DNA of 29,260 nucleotides from an uncultured Lachnospiraceae bacterium (GTDB lineage: Bacteria; Bacillota; Clostridia; Lachnospirales; Lachnospiraceae). Position numbers and translations under genes: made by a program. The notes beneath the pieces are model-generated. The model did not search any database. It was not told the origin of the DNA and was given only the letters and a program-made list of their open reading frames with translations. Every line of letters starts with the position of its first letter. Positions within the stretch are counted from its first letter, which is position 1. Shown in pieces: positions 1 through 7,176 of this stretch. The stretch spans positions 1 to 29,260 of the forward strand of contig CAKRYR010000020.1 of assembly GCA_934432595.1 (NCBI GenBank). Reading direction: 5' to 3'.

Positions 1-68
1 TAGGACAGAGGTGGAAGTGCAGTAATGCATGTAGCTGACTGTTACTAATAGGTCGAGGGCTTATCCTT
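1..68 (+). rRNA. 23S ribosomal RNA, 3' end only
   Basis: The first bases match the conserved 3' end of bacterial 23S rRNA: a terminal helix region, then the motif GACTGTTACTAATAGGTCGAGGGCTTATCC. The gene enters from the left edge, so only its tail is present. The exact 3' end is estimated at about 68 from the usual ending after GGCTTA. No 5S gene follows before the terminator at 161. Confidence 0.95.
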
Positions 69-160
69 AATGGTCAAAATGGATGAATTCAATGTGTAGT
101 TTTGAATGTACGATTGGTACTTCAATTGAAAAATATATTAAAGTGAAATGTAATTATATT

Positions 161-192
161 AAAGAGTGGTACCTTGTATCATTCTTTTTTTA
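161..192 (+). terminator. Rho-independent terminator of the rRNA operon
   Basis: Bases 161-172 pair fully (allowing G-U) with 176-187 around a CTT loop, giving a 12-bp stem, followed by a long T-rich tract. It lies about 95 bases after the 23S end, as expected for the end of an rRNA transcript. Confidence 0.85.
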
Positions 193-248
193 TTCTTTTT
201 TTATTCTTTTTATTTTATTTTAATTAGTTATTGCGATATCCTATGTGC

Positions 249-254
249 TATAAT
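249..254 (+). promoter_or_regulatory. Possible -10 box (TATAAT) for the 332-990 block
   Basis: A perfect TATAAT lies about 78 bases upstream of the first small ORF. The best -35 candidate, TTAGTT at 224-229, is weak and its 19-base spacing is long, so the assignment is tentative. Confidence 0.35.
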
Positions 255-331
255 ATTCTATGCGATGTTAATTCATTGAAAAAAATTTTGCCGACCTTAG
301 TTTAATTTATTATTAATAAGGAGATAAGAGG

Positions 332-645
332 ATGGATAATAGTATAAAAAATAATAAGATTGTGAAGTATTCTATAATTTGTTTTGTAACATTAATGATA
401 ATAATTACTCTTGTAGCATTATTGCTATCTAATAGTTCTAAGAAAAAAAGTATGGCTTCTAATATCGAATATATTACAGAAGATATTACTGATTGTAGTA
501 TTTATGAAGCAGAAGGTGTTGACTGGTGTACTAGTAAGGAATTTCTGAAAACAATAACTCAGATATGATGAAATTAGTTAAATATGGAGATTCCTTTAAA
601 TTAGATAGTAATGAAATAGAATTTTTGGATAATTATTTGAAATAA
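332..645 (+). pseudogene. Frameshifted small membrane protein, unknown function
   Basis: The ATG at 332 follows an AAGGAGAT ribosome site. The open frame gives 78 residues: a lysine/asparagine-rich start, one membrane segment at about residues 13-33 (IICFVTLMIIITLVALLL), then a polar acidic outer part ending at a TGA at 566. A second frame opens where the first stops. From 544 it reads SENNNSDMMKLVKYGDSFKL and on to a TAA at 643, which directly precedes the ribosome site of the next ORF. Joining the frames by one missing base in the TTT near 542-545 gives a protein of about 103 residues. No slippery heptamer is visible, so mutation (or sequencing error) is more likely than programmed frameshifting. 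The protein is not recognised. Confidence 0.55.
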
Positions 646-657
646 ATGGAGGTAGTT

Positions 658-856
658 ATGACAAGGGGAATAAAAAGTAAATGGGTTGTTTTAATTGCAG
701 TAATTATGCTAGCTTTGATTATCTCTATTATAGCATTTCCAACTGTTGTACAGGCTGCAAAAAGTAATTTTAAATAGTTCTATAAATCCGTTAACTGCTA
801 TGGGGAATTATGTGCCTATGGCAAATGTATTATGGTGTGTTATAAAAAATAATTAA
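658..856 (+). pseudogene. Frameshifted small secreted or membrane peptide gene
   Basis: The ATG at 658 sits 4 bases after a GGAGGT ribosome site. The first frame encodes 39 residues, MTRGIKSKWVVLIAVIMLAL and on to FPTVVQAAKSNFK, then a TAG at 775. It has a basic start, a hydrophobic stretch, and a VQAA end resembling a signal-peptidase site. A +1 shift near 771-773 continues as NSSINPLTAMGNYVPMANVL then WCVIKNN to a TAA at 854, giving about 66 residues. The gene lies 12 bases after the preceding broken ORF, suggesting one small operon. Its role is unknown; a secreted peptide is possible but unproven. Confidence 0.5.
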
Positions 857-875
857 GAAGGGAAGTTTAATACGA

Positions 876-980
876 AAAAAATTAGTAAGTTGAAAAGGTT
901 AATGATGATTCATATGAAAGAGACGATTTTGACGCTTTGTTTATAGAAAAACAGAGAGATAATCCAATAGGTTTACACTC
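876..980 (+). pseudogene. Possible third decayed small gene remnant
   Basis: A frame open from 889 reads VEKVNDDSYERDDFDALFIE then KQRDNPIGLHSVF, with an amino-acid mix typical of real protein rather than AT-rich noise. It has no start codon, and two stops lie just upstream. A GGGAAG ribosome-like site before 870 is followed by ACGAAAAAAATT, which would start a frame if the ACG were ATG. Only the stretch before the terminator at 947-987 could have been coding. Chance cannot be excluded. Confidence 0.25.
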
Positions 981-990
981 TGTTTTTTTA
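947..990 (+). terminator. Rho-independent terminator of the small decayed block
   Basis: AAAAACAGAG at 947-956 is the exact reverse complement of CTCTGTTTTT at 978-987, with a 21-base loop and a T run continuing to 989. It separates the decayed block from the ABC importer. Confidence 0.75.
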
Positions 991-1021
991 TACAAAAAAA
1001 TGTATAAATATATTATTATCC

Positions 1022-1050
1022 TTGACAATAGGTTAGAAAAATGTTAGTAT
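1022..1050 (+). promoter_or_regulatory. Sigma-A type promoter for the ABC importer operon
   Basis: TTGACA at 1022-1027, a 17-base spacer, then TAGTAT at 1045-1050. The consensus -35 and ideal spacing make this a good vegetative promoter, 41 bases before the start of the binding-protein gene. Confidence 0.75.
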
Positions 1051-1090
1051 TGTGAAAAATATGAACAGAAAATTATAAGGAGTGAGATGT

Positions 1091-1879
1091 ATGAAGAGAA
1101 TAGTTGTATTATCACTTATTATTACATTGTTAGTTACAATGACAGCCTGTGGTAGTAAGAAGAGTGAGAAGAAAAATGATGTTGAGTATGTAAAGGAGAA
1201 AGGCACTTTAGTAGTTGGTATTACTGATTTTGCTCCGATGGATTATAAGGACAAGGATGGTAATTGGGTTGGATTTGATGCAGATATGGCAAAGAAGTTT
1301 GCTAAATCACTAGGTGTTAAAGTAAAATTTGTGGAAATTGATTGGGATAATAAGGTTATGGAATTGAAAAGCAATACGATTGATTGTGTATGGAATGGGA
1401 TGACTCTTACTGATGAGGTAAAGAGTTCTATGGAATGTACAAAACCATATTGTAATAATGCACAAGTAGTAGTGGTTCCTAAAGATGTTGCCGATAAGTA
1501 TAAGGATGAGAAAAGTCTTAAAAAACTCAATTTTGTTGCTGAAGCAGGAAGTGCTGGAGAAGAAGTATTAAAAGAAAAGAATCTAAAATACACTTCTGTA
1601 AAAGCTCAATCAGATACTCTTATGGAGGTTTCTTCAGGAACAGCTGATGCTGCAGTAATTGATTCATTAATGGCGGCTGCAATGGTTGGAAAAGGAACAA
1701 GCTATAAGAATCTTACATATACAATTGGATTAAATGATGAGGAATACAGTGTAGGTTTCCGTAAAGGCTCAGGACTTGCAAAAGAACTTGATGAATTCTT
1801 CGCAAGTAAATATGAAGACGGAACAGTTGAAAAGATAGCTAAAAAATATGGTGTAGAAGCTGCTATAATAGAACAATAG
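1091..1879 (+). CDS. Amino-acid ABC transporter substrate-binding lipoprotein (family 3)
   Basis: This 262-residue extracellular solute-binding protein captures a polar amino acid for the importer encoded just downstream. The N-terminus is basic and hydrophobic and ends in the lipobox MTAC, with lipidation at about Cys20, followed by a Lys/Ser/Glu-rich tether. The mature part opens with GTLVVGITDFAPMDY, has the FVEIDWDNKV region, and ends with KIAKKYGV, all typical of the SBP_bac_3 fold. The ATG at 1091 is chosen over the in-frame GTG at 1082 because AAGGAG (about 1077-1082) is well spaced only for the ATG, and translation from there begins a normal signal peptide. The exact substrate (glutamine, cystine, other) cannot be read from sequence. 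Confidence 0.92.
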   Translation: MKRIVVLSLIITLLVTMTACGSKKSEKKNDVEYVKEKGTLVVGITDFAPMDYKDKDGNWVGFDADMAKKFAKSLGVKVKFVEIDWDNKVMELKSNTIDCVWNGMTLTDEVKSSMECTKPYCNNAQVVVVPKDVADKYKDEKSLKKLNFVAEAGSAGEEVLKEKNLKYTSVKAQSDTLMEVSSGTADAAVIDSLMAAAMVGKGTSYKNLTYTIGLNDEEYSVGFRKGSGLAKELDEFFASKYEDGTVEKIAKKYGVEAAIIEQ

Positions 1880-1929
1880 AAAAATAGAGCAAAGATAAAA
1901 CAGAATGATGCTCAGAAGTGAGGTTTAAT

Positions 1930-2616
1930 ATGGATGCGATTATACAACAAATGCCAATAGTTTTAAAAGCTTTAAATACAGGTTTTCTAGTGACATTAAA
2001 GTTATTTTTTATTACGTTATTAGGAGCATTTCCATTAGGATTAATTATAGCATTTGGTTCAATGTCTAAATTTAAACCCTTAAGTGTATTTTGTAGATTT
2101 ATTGTTTGGATTGTAAGAGGTACGCCTCTTATGATCCAATTATTAATTATATATTATTGTCCTGGACTTATTTTTCATAATCCAATATGGGGTAGTGGTG
2201 AAACAGGTAGATTTCTCGCTACAGCCGTAGCATTTATATTCAATTATGCATGTTATTTTTCGGAAATATATAGAGGTGGAATACAGGGTGTTCCAATTGG
2301 TCAAGAAGAAGCGGGATTAGTTTTGGGTATGACAAAATCTCAGATATTCTTTAAAGTCACTTTATTACAAATGATTAAACGTATAGTTCCACCTATGTCA
2401 AATGAAATTATTACATTGGTAAAGGATACAGCTCTTGCACGTATTATTGCTCTTCAAGAGATTATTTGGGCAGGGCAAGCTTTTATGAAAGGCTCACAGG
2501 GAATATCAGGAGCTAGCTGGCCTTTATTCTTTACGGCAATTTATTACTTAATATTTAATGGAATTTTGACATTATTATTAGGAAGAATAGAAAAGAAATT
2601 GGATTATTTTAAATAA
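1930..2616 (+). CDS. Amino-acid ABC transporter permease (HisM/GlnP family)
   Basis: A 228-residue integral membrane subunit that forms the transport channel, probably as a homodimer because only one permease is encoded. Several hydrophobic spans are visible, starting with LVTLKLFFITLLGAFPLGLI, followed by the conserved RGTPLMIQLLIIYY. The EAA-type loop that contacts the ATPase reads GQEEAGLVLGMTKSQIF with a following I-K-R-I-V-P-P. The ATG at 1930 has a GTGAGG ribosome site 6 bases upstream; the in-frame GTG at 1918 is part of that site, so it is not used here. It lies 50 bases after the binding-protein gene and 13 before the ATPase gene, in one operon. Confidence 0.92.
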   Translation: MDAIIQQMPIVLKALNTGFLVTLKLFFITLLGAFPLGLIIAFGSMSKFKPLSVFCRFIVWIVRGTPLMIQLLIIYYCPGLIFHNPIWGSGETGRFLATAVAFIFNYACYFSEIYRGGIQGVPIGQEEAGLVLGMTKSQIFFKVTLLQMIKRIVPPMSNEIITLVKDTALARIIALQEIIWAGQAFMKGSQGISGASWPLFFTAIYYLIFNGILTLLLGRIEKKLDYFK

Positions 2617-2629
2617 GGAGGGACAGAAC

Positions 2630-3406
2630 ATGCCAATATTAGAAGTAGAAAATATATGTAAATCTTTTGGACATACAGAGATATTAAAGGATATAAGCTT
2701 TTCATTGGAAAAAGGACAGGTTTTGTCCATAATTGGTTCTTCTGGAAGTGGGAAGACAACTCTTTTACGCTGCCTTAATTTTCTTGAAACACCTAATAAA
2801 GGAATTATTAAGGTAAATGATGAGGTTTTGTTTGATGCTATAGAGAAAAAGACAAAATCAGAGTCAGAGATTAGGAAAAAACGTTTACATTTTGGATTAG
2901 TGTTTCAAAATTTTCAGTTGTTTCCACAGTATACTGCAAAGGAAAATGTTATGCTTGCAAAACAATTACAAGCAAAAGAAAGAGAAGATTATTCAGCTAA
3001 TAAGAAGAAAATATTAGGAGAAATAGAGGGACTTGCAGAGAAGCTTTTAAAGGATATGGGGTTGGAAAATAGGATGAATAATTATCCGCATCAATTGTCT
3101 GGAGGCCAATGTCAGCGTGTTGCAATTGCACGTGCACTTTCTATGCAACCAGATATTTTATGCTTCGATGAACCAACGTCTGCACTAGACCCTGAGCTTA
3201 CAGGAGAGGTTCTTAAGGTTATTAAGGAGCTTGCAAATCAGAAGACTACGATGATTATTGTTACTCATGAGATGAGTTTTGCTAAGGATGTTTCTGATAA
3301 GGTAATATTTATGGATGATGGTTGTATTCTTGAACAAGGTGATCCAGTTCAGGTATTTGAGAATCCTTCTATGGAGAGGACTAAGCAGTTTTTGGGGTTG
3401 TTTTAG
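2630..3406 (+). CDS. Polar amino-acid ABC transporter ATP-binding protein
   Basis: This 258-residue cytoplasmic ATPase powers the importer. Walker A is GSSGSGKTT (about 36-44), the Q-loop is in LVFQNFQLFPQ, the ABC signature is LSGGQCQRVAIARAL, Walker B with catalytic Glu is ILCFDEPTSALDP, and the switch His is in IIVTHEMSFAKDV. This is the GlnQ/HisP arrangement. It is slightly longer than the usual 240 residues: a charged stretch (about 65-85, IEKKTKSESEIRKKR) and another (about 112-130) look like insertions. An AAGGAGGG ribosome site precedes the ATG. The operon is regulated from the promoter at 1022; no clear strong terminator follows the TAG. Confidence 0.93.
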   Translation: MPILEVENICKSFGHTEILKDISFSLEKGQVLSIIGSSGSGKTTLLRCLNFLETPNKGIIKVNDEVLFDAIEKKTKSESEIRKKRLHFGLVFQNFQLFPQYTAKENVMLAKQLQAKEREDYSANKKKILGEIEGLAEKLLKDMGLENRMNNYPHQLSGGQCQRVAIARALSMQPDILCFDEPTSALDPELTGEVLKVIKELANQKTTMIIVTHEMSFAKDVSDKVIFMDDGCILEQGDPVQVFENPSMERTKQFLGLF

Positions 3407-3662
3407 TGAAGGTTACTTAAAGTTTTACTGGGGTGGTGTTCTAGTATAGCTCCGCATGAGGGGAGAATTTGTGTTTGAGTTAAGTATTTCTTTATGGGGA
3501 AAATTCAAAAAAACATATGTAATGACAAATATATAATTAAAATCTCGGAAATAGTATTCATTTAAAATTAGGAATTATAATACAACTTGCTATTGGAATA
3601 TATTTAGTTATTGATATTCTGAGGAAGATGCACATATTGTGCAGAGGAAGGCTGCTATCGCA
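3407..3662. other. Intergenic DNA without an identified gene
   Basis: AT-rich, with stops in all frames and no ribosome site followed by a usable ORF. It holds a weak hairpin at CTCCGCATGAGGGGAG (about 3450-3465) with no T tract, and short inverted repeats (GAATAT/ATATTC near 3597-3620, GCACATATTGTGC near 3630). I assign no function. Confidence 0.5.
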
Positions 3663-3744
3663 CTGCACAATGTTGCACAAAGCGGATCAAGTTCCTCATG
3701 AGCGAGGAAAACAGGGAGCCATAGCGGACTTGTCCGCTTTGTTC
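3663..3744. repeat. 82-nt structured dispersed repeat, copy 1
   Basis: Starts CTGCACAATG and ends TGTCCGCTTTGTTC. It aligns without gaps to 24805-24886 with 14 differences by hand count. The outer arm CAAAGCGGATCAAG pairs with CTTGTCCGCTTTG (one bulged A), enclosing a second hairpin TTCCTC...GAGGAA and the shared AAAACAGGGAG. The outer arm also matches the plain terminator hairpin at 21830-21857. It may be a small non-autonomous element or a processed structured RNA/terminator family. A flanking pair TTGTGCAG/CTGCACAA may extend the fold to the left. Confidence 0.8.
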
Positions 3745-3806
3745 TATATCAAAAATAAATAATAGTTGTAAAAAAAAGTAAAATGTTTTAAAATATGTTA
3801 GAATGC

Positions 3807-3812
3807 TATAAT
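3807..3812 (+). promoter_or_regulatory. -10 box of the probable murE promoter
   Basis: A perfect TATAAT, with a weak T-rich -35 region about 17 bases upstream (TGTTTT at 3784-3789). Transcription from here would begin near 3819 and give a leader of roughly 290 nt before murE. Confidence 0.5.
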
Positions 3813-3833
3813 TGTAAGGAGTAAGAAAATAAA

Positions 3834-3975
3834 TCAGCTAGATGGTGAAGATTGCATCTTAGATGAATCAAAATTGTTTAATACTTTTAAGCATTAAGCA
3901 ATTATATATATTATCACCCGCAAACTTTATGTGGATGCACGTGTCACTAAGCAGTAAATGCTTGGTGCTGGCTGA
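3834..3975 (+). ncRNA. Candidate structured leader RNA upstream of murE
   Basis: TCAGCTAG at 3834-3841 pairs over 8 bp with CTGGCTGA at 3968-3975, closing a multi-branch fold. Inside are a 13-bp helix with one mismatch (3872-3884 with 3891-3903) and a 9-bp helix with one G-U (CACTAAGCA 3945-3953 with TGCTTGGTG 3959-3967) stacked directly on the closing stem. A possible GGTGA/TCACC pairing (3844-3848, 3914-3918) adds a further level. Below it lies an 8-bp hairpin at 4029-4047. The layout resembles a riboswitch or other cis-acting leader, but I do not recognise the class, and no T-box (TGGNACCGCG) motif is present. Confidence 0.45.
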
Positions 3976-4111
3976 ACTGTTACGAAAGTTAAACATAAAA
4001 AGTATTACTTATAGACTTTTAGTAAATAGATAATTATAATAATTATCGTCACTAGAAAAGCAAACCTAGAAAAGCAAAAACAAACCAGAACCAAAAATGG
4101 AGGAAAATAAA

Positions 4112-5590
4112 ATGACATTAGAAAAATTATTAACAAAATTAGAATATGAGCTAGTGGCAGGAAGTGAAAACATAGAGATAGGAAACATTGCATATGACTC
4201 AAGAAAAGTTGATAAAGAATCTGCATTTGTATGTATAAGCGGTGCAGTATGTGATGGACATAGCTTCGCAGAAGACGTAGTAACAAAAGGCGCTAGAGCA
4301 ATAATAATAGAAAAAGACGTAGATGTAGATAGACTATGTGATATAAACAATGACTTAGTAATAATAAGAGTGAAAAATACAAGACTAGCACTTGCATGTA
4401 TGGCAGCAGATTACTTTGGCAATCCTGCAAGTAAATTAACAACGATAGGAATTACAGGAACAAAAGGAAAAACTACTACTACATATATGGTAAGAAATAT
4501 GCTTGAAAAGGCAGGACATAAGACAGGTCTTATTGGAACAATAGAAACAATAATAGGAGATGAAGTAATACCATCAGTAAACACAACTCCTGAATCATAT
4601 GTAGTTCAAGAATACTTTGCTAAAATGGTAGAGGCAGGTTGTGAATGTGTAGTTATGGAAGTATCTTCACAAGGACTAATGCTTAACCGTGTAGCAGGAT
4701 TTGAATTTGACTATGGTGTATTTAGTAATCTTGAAGCAGACCATATAGGACCAAATGAACATAAAGACTTTGATGACTATATGCACTGTAAAGGGTTATT
4801 ATTTAAAATGTGCAAGACAGGTATAATCAATATAGATTGCGAATATGCACAAGGTGTTATAGAAGGACATACATGTGAAATAGAAACATTTGGGATGTCT
4901 GAGGATGCTGACTTAAGAGCAAGTAATGTAGAACTTATTCATAGACCAGGATATATGGGTGTAGCCTATGATGTAAGTGGCTTAATGAACTTTAGAGTAG
5001 AAGTTGGAGTGCCAGGTAAATTTAGCGTATATAACTCATTAATGGCAATTGCAATATGTAGACATTTTGATATTCCTCAAGAAGTAATTGCAGATACTCT
5101 TAAAGATATTAAGGTAAAAGGAAGAGTTGAAGTTGTACCTACACCAGGTAAGAATTATTCATTGATTATAGATTATGCTCATAATCATATGAGTCTTCAA
5201 AGTTTGCTTTCTACTATTAGAGAATATGAACCTAAGAGAATCGTAACTGTATTTGGAGCAGGTGGTAACAGAGATAGACAGAGAAGATTTGATATGGGAG
5301 AAGTATCTGGAAATATGTCTGATTTTTCAATAATTACTTCTGATAATCCACGTAGAGAAGAGCCAGAGGCTATCATTGAAGACATTCTAGTTGGAATGAA
5401 GAAGACTAATGGAAAATATATTACTATTACTAATAGAAAAGAGGCTATTAAATATAGTATGGATAATGCACAGGACGGAGATGTTATCTTACTTGTAGGT
5501 AAGGGACATGAGACATACCAAGAAATTAATGGTGTGAAATATGATTTTGATGAAAGAAATGTTATTTCAGATATTTTAGCTAACGAGTAA
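4112..5590 (+). CDS. murE: UDP-MurNAc-tripeptide synthetase MurE
   Basis: Cytoplasmic Mur ligase that adds the third residue of the peptidoglycan stem peptide to UDP-MurNAc-L-Ala-D-Glu, using ATP. With the start chosen here it has 492 residues. Visible are the N-terminal substrate domain (AYDSRKVDKESAFVCISG), the ATP loop GTKGKTTTT (115-123), VMEVSSQGL (181-189), an acidic patch EADHIGPNEHKDF, Lys228 as the probable carbamylated lysine, and a C-terminal domain with DNPR at 411-414. DNPR is the mark of meso-diaminopimelate-adding enzymes. One variant is YAHNHMSL in place of the common YAHTPDSL. The ATG at 4112 is preferred because GGAGG at 4099-4103 is its ribosome site; the in-frame ATG at 4097 overlaps that site. 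murF follows 28 bases later. Confidence 0.93.
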   Translation: MTLEKLLTKLEYELVAGSENIEIGNIAYDSRKVDKESAFVCISGAVCDGHSFAEDVVTKGARAIIIEKDVDVDRLCDINNDLVIIRVKNTRLALACMAADYFGNPASKLTTIGITGTKGKTTTTYMVRNMLEKAGHKTGLIGTIETIIGDEVIPSVNTTPESYVVQEYFAKMVEAGCECVVMEVSSQGLMLNRVAGFEFDYGVFSNLEADHIGPNEHKDFDDYMHCKGLLFKMCKTGIINIDCEYAQGVIEGHTCEIETFGMSEDADLRASNVELIHRPGYMGVAYDVSGLMNFRVEVGVPGKFSVYNSLMAIAICRHFDIPQEVIADTLKDIKVKGRVEVVPTPGKNYSLIIDYAHNHMSLQSLLSTIREYEPKRIVTVFGAGGNRDRQRRFDMGEVSGNMSDFSIITSDNPRREEPEAIIEDILVGMKKTNGKYITITNRKEAIKYSMDNAQDGDVILLVGKGHETYQEINGVKYDFDERNVISDILANE

Positions 5591-5618
5591 AAATAAAATA
5601 ATTAAGGAAGATTAAATT

Positions 5619-7163
5619 ATGGCAAATATAACAGTAAAAGATATATTATTTTGTACAGAAGGTAAATTATTATCAGGTGAAGAATCTACTGTAGTAGAGA
5701 ATTTTTCAATAAATTCTTTGACTATTAAGGAAGGCGATATATTCGTACCTATTATTGGAGAAAGAACAGATGGACATAAATATATTGAGTCAGCATTAGA
5801 GGGAGGGGCTGTTGCAACTTTAACTAGTGTGGATCTAACAGAAGATTTTGTGCCTGGAAAAGCATATATTTTAGTAGAGGATACTTTAAAAGCACTTCAA
5901 AGTATAGCAGAGTTTATGAGAAGTCGTATGCCACTTCCTATAGTTGGAATTACAGGAAGTGTGGGAAAAACTACTACAAAAGAGATGATTGCAGCTGTTT
6001 TAGAGACTAGGAGAAATACATTTAAGACAGAAGGCAATATGAATAGTCAGATTGGGGTATCTATTATGATGACTCGTTTAGAAGCTGAACATAATGCAGC
6101 AGTTATTGAGATGGGCGTAAGTGAATTTGGCGAAATGGATAATTTAACAAGAATTGCTAAGCCAGACTTTTTTGTAATGACTAATATAGGTGTTTCACAT
6201 ATTGGACAATTTAAGACTAGAGATAATATTTGTTCAGAAAAATTAAAAATAATTAACGGATACAAGGAAGATAATAGTAAAACATTTGCATATGATTTGA
6301 AAGATATCAATTGTCTATTTGTAAATGGTGATGATGATAAATTAGTAAGGATAGCAGAATATAGTAAAGCGTTAAATGATGAGAATGCATCTGAAACAGA
6401 CATAGCAGAGAAACTAGATAATTGTCCTATGTCAGAGGATTCTAAGAAAGCTTTAGATAAGACAAAAGTTATTACATATGGTATTGATGGTGATTATAAT
6501 TATAAAGCTATTAATATTGAGATAAATAATGGTCAAACAAGTTTTGATGCTGTATATGGTGACAAGAAAGAACATATTGTTTTAAATGTACTTGGTAAAC
6601 ATAATATTTATAATGCTTTAGTAGCTATCGCAATTGGTAGATGTTTTGATATTGAACCAAGTGTTGCTAAGGAAGGATTATTTAATTATAGACCAATAAA
6701 GATGCGTGGAACAATTGAGGAATATAAAGGTGTTAAGGTAATAGATGACACTTATAATGCTAGCCCAGATTCTATGAGAAGTGGTATAAATGTATTATTA
6801 GCAGTGGATAATGTTGAGAAGAGAATTGCAGTTCTTGCAGATATTATGGAACTTGGAGAAATGTCTCATGATTGTCACTATGAAGTTGGAGAATATATTG
6901 TAGGAAAAGATATAGATGAAGTAATCACTATTGGTGAAAACTCTAAGGCTATAGCAGAGGCTATACAAGATGGAAACGCAAAGAAGACTAGTAAACAAAG
7001 TGACAGTGCCAACAAAAGAGAGATAATAACTCATTCCTTTATGACAAATGAAGAGGCAATTGAGTATTTAAATAAAGCATTAATTGAAGGAACAGTTGTG
7101 TTAATTAAAGGTTCTCGTGGTATGCATACAGATGAGATTGTTGAGGCTATAAAGAATAGATAG
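5619..7163 (+). CDS. murF: UDP-MurNAc-tripeptide:D-Ala-D-Ala ligase MurF
   Basis: This 514-residue cytoplasmic ligase completes the UDP-MurNAc-pentapeptide by adding D-Ala-D-Ala. Motifs are GSVGKTTTK (113-121), the Mur glutamate region IEMGVSEFGEMDNL, NIGVSHIGQF, VLGKHNIYNALVAIA, and the MurF signature VIDDTYNASPDSM, ending GSRGMHTDEIVEAI. It is longer than the usual 450-460 residues because of two polar insertions: about 245-285 (NDENASETDIAEKLDNCPM region) and about 452-472 (GNAKKTSKQSDSANKRE). Both look like surface loops. It sits between murE and priA with short gaps (28 and 13 bases), so the three are probably co-transcribed. Confidence 0.94.
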   Translation: MANITVKDILFCTEGKLLSGEESTVVENFSINSLTIKEGDIFVPIIGERTDGHKYIESALEGGAVATLTSVDLTEDFVPGKAYILVEDTLKALQSIAEFMRSRMPLPIVGITGSVGKTTTKEMIAAVLETRRNTFKTEGNMNSQIGVSIMMTRLEAEHNAAVIEMGVSEFGEMDNLTRIAKPDFFVMTNIGVSHIGQFKTRDNICSEKLKIINGYKEDNSKTFAYDLKDINCLFVNGDDDKLVRIAEYSKALNDENASETDIAEKLDNCPMSEDSKKALDKTKVITYGIDGDYNYKAINIEINNGQTSFDAVYGDKKEHIVLNVLGKHNIYNALVAIAIGRCFDIEPSVAKEGLFNYRPIKMRGTIEEYKGVKVIDDTYNASPDSMRSGINVLLAVDNVEKRIAVLADIMELGEMSHDCHYEVGEYIVGKDIDEVITIGENSKAIAEAIQDGNAKKTSKQSDSANKREIITHSFMTNEEAIEYLNKALIEGTVVLIKGSRGMHTDEIVEAIKNR

Positions 7164-7176
7164 AAGAAGGAAAAAG

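Noticed and set aside
69..160. Possible 5S rRNA gene after 23S
   Set aside because: Only about 90 bases lie before the terminator and no 5S sequence is visible.
763..780. Programmed frameshift at TTTTAAA in the second small ORF
   Set aside because: The downstream frame is +1, while the heptamer type would give -1, and its phase does not fit; mutation is simpler.
3970..3982. GGCTGAAYTGTTA shared with 9508-9520
   Set aside because: Twelve of thirteen bases match, but the two lie in different structures and the match may be chance in AT-rich spacers.
3819..4096. T-box leader upstream of murE
   Set aside because: No TGGNACCGCG antiterminator motif, specifier-loop landmarks or terminator before the gene.
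4066..4350. Minus-strand open frames over the start of murE
   Set aside because: Antisense shadows of a strongly supported gene; no ribosome site and no recognisable protein.
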